NCBI GenBank assembly: GCA_019232735.1
Contig: JAFANL010000174.1
Coordinates: forward strand, 1-11,072
Origin: Aquitalea sp.
GTDB lineage: Bacteria > Pseudomonadota > Gammaproteobacteria > Burkholderiales > Chromobacteriaceae
Reading direction: 5' to 3'
Length of the DNA: 11,072 nucleotides
Shown: in pieces, positions 1 to 6,881 of the stretch
Layout of the letters: the number at the start of each line of letters is the position of its first letter
Position numbering within the stretch: the stretch's first letter is position 1
Translations under genes and position numbers: made by a program
Notes under the pieces: generated by a model
Databases searched by the model: none
What the model was told of the DNA's origin: nothing
What the model saw: only the letters and a program-made list of their open reading frames with translations

Positions 1-1
1 A

Positions 2-751
2 CTGCAGCCGGGGCTGCTCCGTACCGCACACGGCAGTGTCAAGGCGCGCTGGCTGGTACCGGCGGTGGAAGGCTATGCCGCCACGCTGTCGCCACTCTCG
101 CGCTACCAATTGCCGGTGCAGAGCCTGATCATCGCCACCGAGCCGCTATCCGATGCCTTGTGGGAGGAGATCGGCCTGCGTCATGGCGAGGCCTTCAGCG
201 AAAACAGCCGTCAGGTCAGCTATGGCCAGCGTACCGCTGACAACCGGCTGGTGTTTGGTGCCCGTGGCGGCTACCGCTTTGGTGGCCAACTGCGGCAGGA
301 CTTCACCCTGACGCCGGACGAAATCGACCTGCGCCGCCAGTTGATGGTGGAGCTGTTTCCCATGCTGCAGCAGGCGCGTATCAGCCACGGCTGGGGTGGG
401 AATCTGGGCGTGGCACGGCGTTTCCAGCCGCATATGCTGTGTGATGCCGCCCAGGGCATGGCCTGGGCCGGTGGCTATGGTGGCGAGGGGGTGGGCGCCA
501 GCAATCTGGGCGGCCGCACCGTGGCCGACCTGATTCTGGGGCGCGACACGCTGCTCACCCGTCAGCCCTGGGTGCGTCAGCCTGGCAGCCTGAGCCGCTG
601 GGAGCCGGAACCGCTGCGCTGGCTGGGCTACAACGCCATCATCCGCAGCTTCAGCTGGGAAGACCGCACGCTGAACAATCCCGCCAGCCCGGCATGGAAG
701 CGCCAGCTGGCATGGCGGCTGGCTGATTTCATGGAAAGCCGGATGCAGTAA
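2..751 (+). CDS. FAD-dependent oxidoreductase (DAO/PuuB-like), 3' part only
   Basis: The reading frame is open from base 2 to the TAA at 749-751, giving about 249 residues. This is the C-terminal half or more of an FAD-dependent amine/amino-acid oxidase of the DAO family (gamma-glutamylputrescine oxidase or OrdL type). The N-terminal FAD-binding GxGxxG part lies before the window. Family marks seen: the segment around WGGNLG (about codons 131-136 of the visible part), then AWAGGYGGEGVGASNLGG followed by TVADLILG. This is the usual C-terminal flavin-contacting block of these enzymes (Gly-rich Gy-G-GV, then GR-lAdli-G). Such enzymes oxidatively deaminate an amine or glutamylated amine in the cytoplasm using O2. 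The cupin gene follows after 43 bases on the same strand, so co-transcription is likely. The exact substrate cannot be inferred. The internal GTG at 65 is not the real start. Confidence 0.88.
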   Translation: MQPGLLRTAHGSVKARWLVPAVEGYAATLSPLSRYQLPVQSLIIATEPLSDALWEEIGLRHGEAFSENSRQVSYGQRTADNRLVFGARGGYRFGGQLRQDFTLTPDEIDLRRQLMVELFPMLQQARISHGWGGNLGVARRFQPHMLCDAAQGMAWAGGYGGEGVGASNLGGRTVADLILGRDTLLTRQPWVRQPGSLSRWEPEPLRWLGYNAIIRSFSWEDRTLNNPASPAWKRQLAWRLADFMESRMQ

Positions 752-794
752 GCCGGCCCGTCCGGTTTCATTTTTTCTGATGCAGGAGATCATC

Positions 795-1139
795 ATGTCG
801 ATTACCCATCTGCCGCATGGCGGCGCCCTCTCCTTGTCCGCACCGGTACCGGTGGCAGTACCCTTGGGCGAGCCGGTGGCGGCCACCCGCGTGCATGCCG
901 TGGAACGCCCGGACGGGGTGGAAACGGGAGTATGGGAGTGCAGCCCGGGGCGCTGGCGGCGCCAGATCATGCAGGCCGAGTTCTGCCATTTCACCCAGGG
1001 CCGCTGCCGTTTCATTCCGGATCAGGGCGCGGCCATCGACATTGCCGCCGGTGACGCCTTGTACTTTCCCGCCAATAGCGGCGGGGTGTGGGAAGTGGCG
1101 GAAACCGTGCGCAAGACTTATGTGTTACTGCCAGGTTAA
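795..1139 (+). CDS. Small cupin-domain protein (DUF861/cupin_3 type)
   Basis: A 114-residue single-domain cupin. I chose the ATG at 795 because AGGAG (784-788) sits 6 bases before it; the in-frame ATG at 780 lies upstream of that ribosome site. Family marks: GVWECSPGRW (about residues 45-54), the E-C-F/G-R pattern AEFCHFTQGRCRFIPDQG (61-78), the turn AAGDALYFPANSGGVWEV (84-101), and VRKTYVLL near the end. This is the layout of the EutQ/ureidoglycine-aminohydrolase-like cupin_3 group, in which many small members accompany FAD oxidases in amine catabolism. No clear full set of metal-binding His residues is visible (only H5, H8, H34 and H65), so an enzymatic role is uncertain; a binding or accessory role is equally possible. 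It follows the FAD oxidoreductase after 43 bases, probably in one operon. Confidence 0.85.
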   Translation: MSITHLPHGGALSLSAPVPVAVPLGEPVAATRVHAVERPDGVETGVWECSPGRWRRQIMQAEFCHFTQGRCRFIPDQGAAIDIAAGDALYFPANSGGVWEVAETVRKTYVLLPG

Positions 1140-1223
1140 ATCCGGGCCTCAAGGGGCAAACTAATGACCATGGTATAGACGTGGCAAGTACCCTGCCATA
1201 AACTGGCGGCTCTGCCCTGATGA

Positions 1224-1241
1224 CAGCTTGTTGACAAGCTG
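1224..1241. repeat. Perfect 8-bp inverted repeat just upstream of the diguanylate cyclase gene
   Basis: CAGCTTGT (1224-1231), a 2-base centre, then ACAAGCTG (1234-1241). The right arm ends 11 bases before the ATG at 1253, where a ribosome-binding site would be expected and where none is obvious. It could be an operator or an RNA hairpin limiting translation of the cyclase. Function is inferred only from position. Confidence 0.5.
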
Positions 1242-1252
1242 AACGCCGTGCC

Positions 1253-2461
1253 ATGACCCCAGCCGACCAGCCTATCATTCCGCCACGCCAGCGCTGGCGA
1301 GTGAGCATCCCCAAGGCGTTGTGGCCGGAGTTTGAAGACTATATCCGACAGCAGCACCGCTCTTTCCTGCTGATGACCAATCTGGTGGCGGCACTGGCAT
1401 TTGCTTCCTATGCCGTGGCCGATCACCTGCTGATTCCGGATATGGCGCAGGCTTCGCTGCTGGTGCGCGGCGGCCTGCTCGTGGTGGCGCTGCTGGATAT
1501 CTGGCTGGTCTTCCGCCGCAGTCGGCATGTCCTGCTGATGGATCAGTTGCTGTCCATCCATGCTCTGATTGCCACCACGGCCTGGTTCGAACTGCTCAGA
1601 CGCAGCCACTCGCCGGATGTGCCCACCTTTCTGTATGCCTCGCTGACCTTCGTGCTGTTTGCCAATCTGGGGGTAAGGGTGTCGTTCAAGGGCGCGGTGC
1701 TCAGTTCGCTGGCCATTTCCCTGGTCATCATGGTCAACGTGAGCTTGATGAATCCGCACAATGACAAGCCACTGCTGGTGTTTGCCCTGGTTTACCTGCC
1801 GGTATTGCTGTTCTGCCTGTTCATGAGCTGGAGTGCCACCAATGGGGTCAGGCGTGCCTTTTATGCCTCGCTGGAAGAGCGCCGCCAGCAACAGGCGCTG
1901 TCCACCTTGAATCAACGCCTGCAGCGGCTGGCCTCGACCGATGCCCTGACCCAGGTGGGCAACCGTCGTGCCTTCGACCTGCAACTGGAAGAAGACTGGC
2001 AGCATCTGCTGCAGCACGGACGCCCCTTTGCCCTGCTACTGGTGGATATCGATTTTTTCAAACCCTATAACGACCACTTTGGTCATCAGGCGGGCGACCG
2101 GGTACTGGCCGAGGTTGCCAGTGCCATGGCAAGCGGTCTGCGTCGTGGTCAGGCGCGCGTGTTCCGCTATGGTGGCGAAGAATTTGCCATCCTGCTGCAG
2201 GTGCGTCAGCGCGAGGAACTGCAGCAGGTGGCACAGCGACTGTTGCTGCAAGTGGCGGCATTGCAGATTGCCCATCCGCATCGGCCGGATGGCCTGCCCT
2301 TTCTCACCATCAGTGTCGGTGCCGCCCAGGCTGACGACGCGGCCATGCGTCATGCCAGCGAACTGCTGGCCTGTTGTGACCGCATGCTGTACCACGCCAA
2401 GCAGCAGGGGCGTAATCAACTACAACTGGCCGCTGCGGTAGACGCGCTCCAGCATCACTAG
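1253..2461 (+). CDS. Membrane-anchored diguanylate cyclase (GGDEF domain)
   Basis: A 402-residue protein that makes cyclic di-GMP from two GTP at the inner membrane. The N-terminal half has a short cytoplasmic tail, then six hydrophobic segments at about residues 41-61, 68-87, 93-114, 124-141, 148-166 and 173-192: a MASE-like sensor with no family I can name. A short coiled stretch (about 203-226) leads into the GGDEF domain, which opens with the typical DALTQVGNRRAFD (230-242). VDIDFFKPYNDHFGH (264-278) carries the metal and substrate residues, and the active-site loop is GGEEF (307-311), so it should be catalytically active. The usual product-inhibition I-site RxxD five residues before the loop reads RGQA (298-301), so feedback inhibition through it is probably absent. 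The ATG at 1253 is the first possible start after an in-frame TGA at 1232, but its ribosome site is weak and lies next to an inverted repeat. Its stop overlaps that of the convergent hydrolase gene. Confidence 0.93.
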   Translation: MTPADQPIIPPRQRWRVSIPKALWPEFEDYIRQQHRSFLLMTNLVAALAFASYAVADHLLIPDMAQASLLVRGGLLVVALLDIWLVFRRSRHVLLMDQLLSIHALIATTAWFELLRRSHSPDVPTFLYASLTFVLFANLGVRVSFKGAVLSSLAISLVIMVNVSLMNPHNDKPLLVFALVYLPVLLFCLFMSWSATNGVRRAFYASLEERRQQQALSTLNQRLQRLASTDALTQVGNRRAFDLQLEEDWQHLLQHGRPFALLLVDIDFFKPYNDHFGHQAGDRVLAEVASAMASGLRRGQARVFRYGGEEFAILLQVRQREELQQVAQRLLLQVAALQIAHPHRPDGLPFLTISVGAAQADDAAMRHASELLACCDRMLYHAKQQGRNQLQLAAAVDALQHH

Positions 2462-3675
2462 CCACCAGCGCGTTCCACGACCGCATTCAGCAGCACATCG
2501 GCCCCCATGCGCACATCATCCGGCGTGGCGTATTCCGCTTCGTTATGGCTGAGGCCGTCCCGACAGGGGATGAAGATCATGGTGGTGGGACAGTGCTGCG
2601 CCAGATAAATGGCATCGTGGCCCGCGCCGCTGACAATGTCCTGATGCGGATAACCCAAGGCGCTGACCGCACGCCGTACCGCCGCAATGCATTCGGCGTC
2701 AAAGGGGGTGGCGGCACTGAACCAGTGGCGACGGATGGCCACATCCAGACCGCGCTGTGCCGCCTGCTGCTGCAGGCAGGCTCGGGCCTGCTGTTCCATG
2801 GCCGCGATGTGCGTGTCCTGATGATGACGCAAATCCACGGTAAAGCGCACATGGCCGGGAATGGTATTGCGTGACGAAGCGGGAATGAGCAGCTGGCCCA
2901 CGGTGACCAGTCCGTGGGGCTGGAAGGCAGCGGCGAGCTGCTCCAGCCGGTTGATCATGGTGCTGGCAGCAAACAGGGCATCGTGGCGCAAGGCCATGGG
3001 CGTGGTCCCGGCATGGGCTGCATCGCCGCGTACTTCCACATCCAGCCAGCAAATGGCCTGGCCGCCGCTCACCACCCCGATGGGCAGGCCCGCCTGTTCC
3101 AGTATCGGGCCCTGTTCGATATGGGCTTCGAAATAGGCATCGAAAGGCCGACCCAGCGGCAGGTTTCCGGCATGGCCGGCCAGCGCGGTGGCCACGCTGA
3201 TGCCCTGGGCGTCTTCGACTGCCAGGGCATGGCTGAGTGGCAGGATATTGCAGAATGTCGCTGAGCCCAGCATGGCCGGGGTAAAGCGTGCGCCTTCCTC
3301 ATTGGTCCAGACGGCAATTTCCAGTGGCTTGGCGGTGGTGATGCCGGCATCGTTCAGGCTGCGCACCACCTCCAGCCCGGCCAGTACGCCATAGATGCCG
3401 TCGAAACGGCCACCCGCTGGCTGGGTGTCCAGATGGCTGCCCATCACCACCGGTGCGGCGTGCAGGTCGCGACCCGGACGATGGGCAAACAGATTGCCGA
3501 TGGCATCGGTATCCAGGCTCATGCCGGCCTGGTGACACCAGTCGGCAAACAGGGCGCGGGCGGCAAAGTCTTCCGCCGACAGGGCCAGCCGGCAGTTGCC
3601 ACCTGCTGCGGTGGCGCCTACCTGGGCCATCTCCATCAGGCTGTTCCACAAGCGGGGACCATTCACGGTTAGCAT
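2458..3675 (-). CDS. M20-family Zn-dependent amidohydrolase (N-carbamoyl-L-amino-acid hydrolase / allantoate amidohydrolase type)
   Basis: A 405-residue cytoplasmic metalloenzyme that hydrolyses an N-carbamoyl (ureido) group, releasing CO2 and ammonia from compounds such as N-carbamoyl amino acids, ureidopropionate or allantoate. I chose the ATG at 3675 because GAGGAG lies 7 bases before it; a TTG at 3690 overlaps that site. Motifs in order: GSHLDTQPAGGRFDG (79-93) with metal ligands H81 and D92; TNEEGARF (124-131) with the general-base/ligand glutamates E126/E127; EAHIEQGP (183-190, H185); GDAAHAGTTPM (218-228) in the dimerisation lid; SRNTIPG (268-274, substrate-binding Asn); SGAGHDA (349-355); and SHNEAEY (376-382) with ligand H377. 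The ligand assignment is by family correspondence. It is the last gene of the minus-strand operon, 42 bases after the dehydrogenase gene. The substrate class (carbamoyl amino acid, allantoate or another ureido acid) is not resolvable from the sequence. Confidence 0.92.
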   Translation of the reverse strand: MLTVNGPRLWNSLMEMAQVGATAAGGNCRLALSAEDFAARALFADWCHQAGMSLDTDAIGNLFAHRPGRDLHAAPVVMGSHLDTQPAGGRFDGIYGVLAGLEVVRSLNDAGITTAKPLEIAVWTNEEGARFTPAMLGSATFCNILPLSHALAVEDAQGISVATALAGHAGNLPLGRPFDAYFEAHIEQGPILEQAGLPIGVVSGGQAICWLDVEVRGDAAHAGTTPMALRHDALFAASTMINRLEQLAAAFQPHGLVTVGQLLIPASSRNTIPGHVRFTVDLRHHQDTHIAAMEQQARACLQQQAAQRGLDVAIRRHWFSAATPFDAECIAAVRRAVSALGYPHQDIVSGAGHDAIYLAQHCPTTMIFIPCRDGLSHNEAEYATPDDVRMGADVLLNAVVERAGG

Positions 3676-3697
3676 GGGTGTTCTCCTCAAGATTGTG

Positions 3698-3712
3698 CCA
3701 GCACGGTGCTGG
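3698..3712. other. Intercistronic hairpin between dehydrogenase and hydrolase genes
   Basis: CCAGCAC and GTGCTGG form a 7-bp stem around a single base (6 bp with a 3-base loop in practice), immediately after the dehydrogenase stop. On the plus strand it is followed by T6 (3713-3718), so it resembles an intrinsic terminator only for antisense transcription. In the operon direction (minus) no T run follows. It may therefore stabilise the upstream message or tune expression of the hydrolase rather than end the operon. Confidence 0.45.
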
Positions 3713-3717
3713 TTTTT

Positions 3718-4644
3718 TCAGTAGCCCAGGGCCGGGTTGGCCCTGTTCAGCAAGGCCTCCCCGCTGTGCAAGCGGCGCAGGTTTTCCACGATCTGACTGG
3801 CAATGCAGTGCATGGAGGCGGCCGAGGCCATGTGCGGGGTGATGGTGAGGCCGGGCATGTGCCACCAGAGATGATCCGGCGGCAGCGGTTCCTGCTCGAA
3901 TACATCCAGCAAGGCTGCACGCAGCTGGCCGCTGGCCAGCGCGGCGGTGAGATCGTCCTTGGCCACATGCTGGCCCCGGCCACCATTCACCAGCACGGCA
4001 CCGGGTGCCAAAGCGGCAAAAGTGGTGCGGTTGAGAATGTGCTGTGTGGCTGGCGTGAGCGGCAGCAGGTTGATCAGCAAGTCCAGCCCGGACAGGAAGT
4101 CCGTCAACTGCGGGCCATGGTGGCAGCTTACTGATGCCAGCTGCTTAGGGCTGCGCGACCAGCCGCGCACGGCATAGCCGGCCGCCGCCAGATCCTGTGC
4201 CACGGCACAGCCCATGGACCCCAAGCCCATCACGCCCACCTTGAACTGGTGGGCAGGCTGTTGTGGTGGCCGCTGCCAGCGGGCCAGCTGCTGATTGGCC
4301 AGCACCAGGTCGAAGTGGCGCTGGTAATGGATGACGGCCCAGCGCATGAACTCCACCATGCCCTGGCGCTGCTCCGGGTCTACCACCCGGCATACCGGCA
4401 GCTGGGGCAGGGTGGCGGCCTCGCCCAGATGCTCGATACCGGCGGAGACCGAGTGGATCAGTCGCAGCCGGGGCAGTGCCTGCAGCGAGCCGGCGGGTGG
4501 AAACCAGCAGGCAGCCACCTCGGCCAGTTCGGCGCCTGGCTCATGGGCTTCCAGTACGCGCAGCTGCGGTGCCAGCTGGGCAAAGGCCGGTCGTAATGCA
4601 TCGATCAGCTCGACTTCCTCGGTCAGCAACACCACCGTGGTCAT
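3718..4644 (-). CDS. D-isomer-specific 2-hydroxyacid dehydrogenase, glyoxylate/hydroxypyruvate reductase A (GhrA)-like
   Basis: A 308-residue NAD(P)H-dependent reductase, close in length and layout to E. coli GhrA (312 residues). I took the ATG at 4644 because it overlaps the upstream stop in an ATGA (4641-4644), the usual sign of translational coupling. A TTG six bases upstream is less likely. The Rossmann nucleotide loop is GLGSMG (140-145), preceded by VGVM and followed by GWSRSPK (161-167), whose Arg/Ser after the second strand suggests NADPH use. The catalytic triad is R223 (in NGGRGQHV), E252 (in DVFEQEPLPP) and H271 (in TPHMAS). Members reduce glyoxylate, hydroxypyruvate or related 2-oxo acids. 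Sitting between an aldolase and an amidohydrolase gene, it probably reduces (or in reverse oxidises) a 2-oxo acid made in the pathway. The real substrate is unknown. Confidence 0.9.
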   Translation of the reverse strand: MTTVVLLTEEVELIDALRPAFAQLAPQLRVLEAHEPGAELAEVAACWFPPAGSLQALPRLRLIHSVSAGIEHLGEAATLPQLPVCRVVDPEQRQGMVEFMRWAVIHYQRHFDLVLANQQLARWQRPPQQPAHQFKVGVMGLGSMGCAVAQDLAAAGYAVRGWSRSPKQLASVSCHHGPQLTDFLSGLDLLINLLPLTPATQHILNRTTFAALAPGAVLVNGGRGQHVAKDDLTAALASGQLRAALLDVFEQEPLPPDHLWWHMPGLTITPHMASAASMHCIASQIVENLRRLHSGEALLNRANPALGY

Positions 4645-5399
4645 TGGCAATAATCCTGTTGTTGATCGGCAATCAGCGCCAGCGCCGCCTGCCAGCCCAG
4701 CGCGATGATTTCTTCTTCGTCGACATGGGCAAACTGGGCTGCGGTGTGCTGGCGTACCGCCTCGCTGGGGTAGTGCAGCTGTGCGCCACCCGCCATGGCC
4801 TGCACCTGGGCCTGACAGGCGCGTTCCAGGAAGTAGATTTCATGGAAGGCCTCCGCCACCGAGCGGCCACCGGCTAGCAGGCCGTGATTGCGCAGGATCA
4901 TCGCCTTGTTGCGTGGGCCAAGGTCGGCCACCACCCGTTCACGCTCCTCCAGTGACAGCGCAATGCCCTCGTACTCGTGATAGCTCAGGCAGCCATGGAA
5001 CTTGAGCGCATGCTGGGTGATGGGCAGCAGGCCATGCTCTTGGGCCGACACCGCCATGCCGGCGGCGGTATGGGTATGCACTACGCAATGCAGATCGGGC
5101 CGCGCCATATGCACGGCGGAATGAATGACAAAACCGGCCTTGTTGACGCGCTGCGTACTGGCATCCCCTCCCACCACATTGCCGTGCTGGTCGATGCGCA
5201 CCAGATCGGAAGCCGTCATGTGCTGGAACAGCACGCCGTAGCGGTTGATCAGGAAATGATGCCCGGGGCCGGGGATACGCAAGGAAATATGGGTATCGAT
5301 CATGTCCGTCATGCGGAAATGGGCAATCAGCCGGTACAGCGCGGCCAGATCACAACGTGCTTGCCATTCTTCAGGGGAAAATCGGCTTGCTTGATTCAT
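4641..5399 (-). CDS. Class II aldolase/adducin-family protein
   Basis: A 252-residue metal-dependent aldolase or decarboxylase-like protein. The start ATG at 5399 has GGAG (5406-5409) 6 bases ahead. The two-His block HTHTAAG (108-114; H108 and H110) and the third metal His in ILRNHGLLAGG (168-178; H172) match the zinc site of the fold. The block VNKAGFVIHSAVHMARPDL (85-103) is typical of the adducin-like subgroup. There the catalytic glutamate of fuculose-1-phosphate aldolase (usual context SSEW) is not conserved, so the chemistry may differ from classical aldol cleavage. No sugar kinase is present beside it, which argues for a non-phosphorylated substrate. It follows the transporter gene after 15 bases and overlaps the dehydrogenase gene by 4 bases, so all are one transcript. 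The reaction is not known. Confidence 0.88.
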   Translation of the reverse strand: MNQASRFSPEEWQARCDLAALYRLIAHFRMTDMIDTHISLRIPGPGHHFLINRYGVLFQHMTASDLVRIDQHGNVVGGDASTQRVNKAGFVIHSAVHMARPDLHCVVHTHTAAGMAVSAQEHGLLPITQHALKFHGCLSYHEYEGIALSLEERERVVADLGPRNKAMILRNHGLLAGGRSVAEAFHEIYFLERACQAQVQAMAGGAQLHYPSEAVRQHTAAQFAHVDEEEIIALGWQAALALIADQQQDYCQ

Positions 5400-5414
5400 C
5401 AGGATCTCCAGGTG

Positions 5415-6713
5415 TTAACGAACAAGGACCAGCTCGGAAGGCGTGCTCTGCCGCCGCAGGCGGGACAGCCCGACTACGCCGACAAAGGACACCAGGGACA
5501 GCAGTGAGAAGAACAGCGCCAGCGGCCACCATTGGCCGGCAAAGCGGCTGGCCAGCCAGGTGCCGATCAGCGGCGTGGTGCCGCCAGCCAGCGCGCAAAT
5601 CAGCTGGTAGGCCAGCGAAATACCGGAATAACGCAGCCGCACCGGAAAGGCCTCGACCATATAGCCGGCAATCACCGCATACAGGCCGGAGAGGGTGACG
5701 ACTGCCATGGCAATGCCCACGGTCATGAGCAGGATGTTGCCGGTCTGCACCAGCAGGAACATCGGATAGGGCAGCAGCACGCACAGCAGGGAGACGATCT
5801 TGAGGAAATATCCCACGCCAATCTTCTCGGCCAGCAGCGCCGAACAGGGCTGGGACAGGAATTGCAGGATGGTCACCAGAAACAGCGTGTCCAGAATGGT
5901 GGAACGGGCAATGCCCTGGTACTGGGTCACATAGGTGATCATGAAGGTGTTGGTAAAGAAGAAGCCGGCCGAGCCAATGGTGACGGCAGCCGCGGCACAC
6001 AGGATTTCGCGCCAGCAATCACGCACCACTTCCAGCACCGGATATTTCGCCGTACTTTGTTCGGCCTGAACTGCCTTGAATTCGGGTGACTCGTCCACAC
6101 CGATACGGATGGCCAAGCCCACGCACATCAAGAGGCCGCTGACCAGAAATGGCAGCCGCCAGCCCCAGCTGAGAAAGTCAGCCTGGTCCAGCGAGGTGAC
6201 CAGCCGGAAGGCAATCAGCGACAGAATCAAGCCGGCCGGGCTGCCCAGCTGGGCAAACGAGGCATAGAAGGTTTTGCGTTTGGCAGGCGCGTGTTCGCTG
6301 GCCATCAGCACGGCACCGCCCCACTCGCCGCCCACGGAAATACCCTGGATGAAGCGCAGGGCCACCAAGCCAATGGGTGCCCAGATGCCGGCACTGGCAT
6401 AGCCGGGCAACAGGCCGATGCCCGCTGTGGCCACGCCCATCAGCAGCATGGTGAACAGCAGCATTTTCTTGCGCCCCAGGCGGTCACCGAGGTGGCCGAA
6501 CACCACCCCGGCCATGGGGCGGGCGATAAAGCCGACAGCAAAGGTGGCAAAGGCGGCCAGTGTGCTCAGCGTGGGGTCGCTGCTGGGGAAAAACACCTGC
6601 CCCAGCACCAGGGCGGCGGCAGTGGCGTAGATGTAGAAATCGTAAAACTCGATGGTGGTGCCGATGAAGGCGGCTGCGGCGGCCCGGTGTGACTGGCTGG
6701 AGGCTTGGGTCAT
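5415..6713 (-). CDS. MFS transporter, metabolite:H+ symporter (MHS) family
   Basis: A 432-residue inner-membrane transporter of the MHS family (relatives include ShiA, KgtP, ProP and YhjE), with about 12 hydrophobic segments. It should import an organic acid, zwitterion or amino-acid-like compound with protons. I chose the ATG at 6713: GAGGA lies 7 bases before it, and the open frame upstream to 6869 has no protein character. Family marks: TTIEFYDFYIYATAAAL (19-35) in helix 1, the helix 2-3 loop GHLGDRLGRKK (73-83), and RFIQGISVGGEWGGAVL (120-136) with the MHS-specific GGEWGGA. It is the first gene of the four-gene minus-strand operon, so its substrate is likely to be the pathway's starting compound. 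The gene is divergent from the LysR regulator, which probably controls it. Confidence 0.92.
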   Translation of the reverse strand: MTQASSQSHRAAAAAFIGTTIEFYDFYIYATAAALVLGQVFFPSSDPTLSTLAAFATFAVGFIARPMAGVVFGHLGDRLGRKKMLLFTMLLMGVATAGIGLLPGYASAGIWAPIGLVALRFIQGISVGGEWGGAVLMASEHAPAKRKTFYASFAQLGSPAGLILSLIAFRLVTSLDQADFLSWGWRLPFLVSGLLMCVGLAIRIGVDESPEFKAVQAEQSTAKYPVLEVVRDCWREILCAAAAVTIGSAGFFFTNTFMITYVTQYQGIARSTILDTLFLVTILQFLSQPCSALLAEKIGVGYFLKIVSLLCVLLPYPMFLLVQTGNILLMTVGIAMAVVTLSGLYAVIAGYMVEAFPVRLRYSGISLAYQLICALAGGTTPLIGTWLASRFAGQWWPLALFFSLLSLVSFVGVVGLSRLRRQSTPSELVLVR

Positions 6714-6881
6714 GGGGGATTCCTCTTTTTTGTAGATACGTGTTCTGGATCTGGCGACATGCATGTCGGCCTGCGCTCTGCTGGCGCGGTGAGGATTTAT
6801 CGCATGAGCATTTGCATTAGTGAAATTATCAAAATTGAAGTTTGAAATAAGAAAAGCTAATGAGAACAAGGAGGGCTGAAC
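6714..6881. promoter_or_regulatory. Divergent control region between MHS operon and LysR gene
   Basis: 168 bases, clearly AT-richer than the flanking genes from about 6795 to 6865, as expected for back-to-back promoters with a LysR operator. Elements seen: a perfect 14-base palindrome (6755-6768), three tandem GCATNN units (6802-6819), and inverted arms CATTAG (6815-6820) and CTAATG (6857-6862) 36 bases apart. One possible sigma-70 pair toward the regulator is TTGAAG (6835-6840), 17 bases, TAATGA (6858-6863), but it would start transcription almost at the ribosome site. I could not fix a promoter for either side with confidence. Confidence 0.6.
6755..6768. promoter_or_regulatory. Perfect 14-base palindrome upstream of the operon start
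   Basis: CGACATG followed directly by CATGTCG, 41 bases before the transporter ATG. It is the longest perfect palindrome in the control region and lies where a repressor site overlapping or downstream of the operon promoter would be. The binding protein is unknown; the site lacks the T-N11-A look expected of LysR proteins, so a second regulator is possible. Confidence 0.45.

Noticed and set aside
146..1015. Long open frame on the minus strand (289 codons)
   Set aside because: It lies antisense to the FAD oxidase and cupin genes, whose family motifs are clear; its product is Gln/Pro/Ala/His-rich with no domain, as expected for a shadow frame in high-GC DNA.
1136..2017. Long open frame on the minus strand (293 codons)
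   Set aside because: Antisense to the diguanylate cyclase; extreme Gln/His content and no motif; no ribosome site.
6714..6869. N-terminal extension of the MHS transporter
   Set aside because: The ribosome site GAGGA fits the ATG at 6713, the protein aligns with MHS proteins from that Met, and the extension covers the divergent promoter region.
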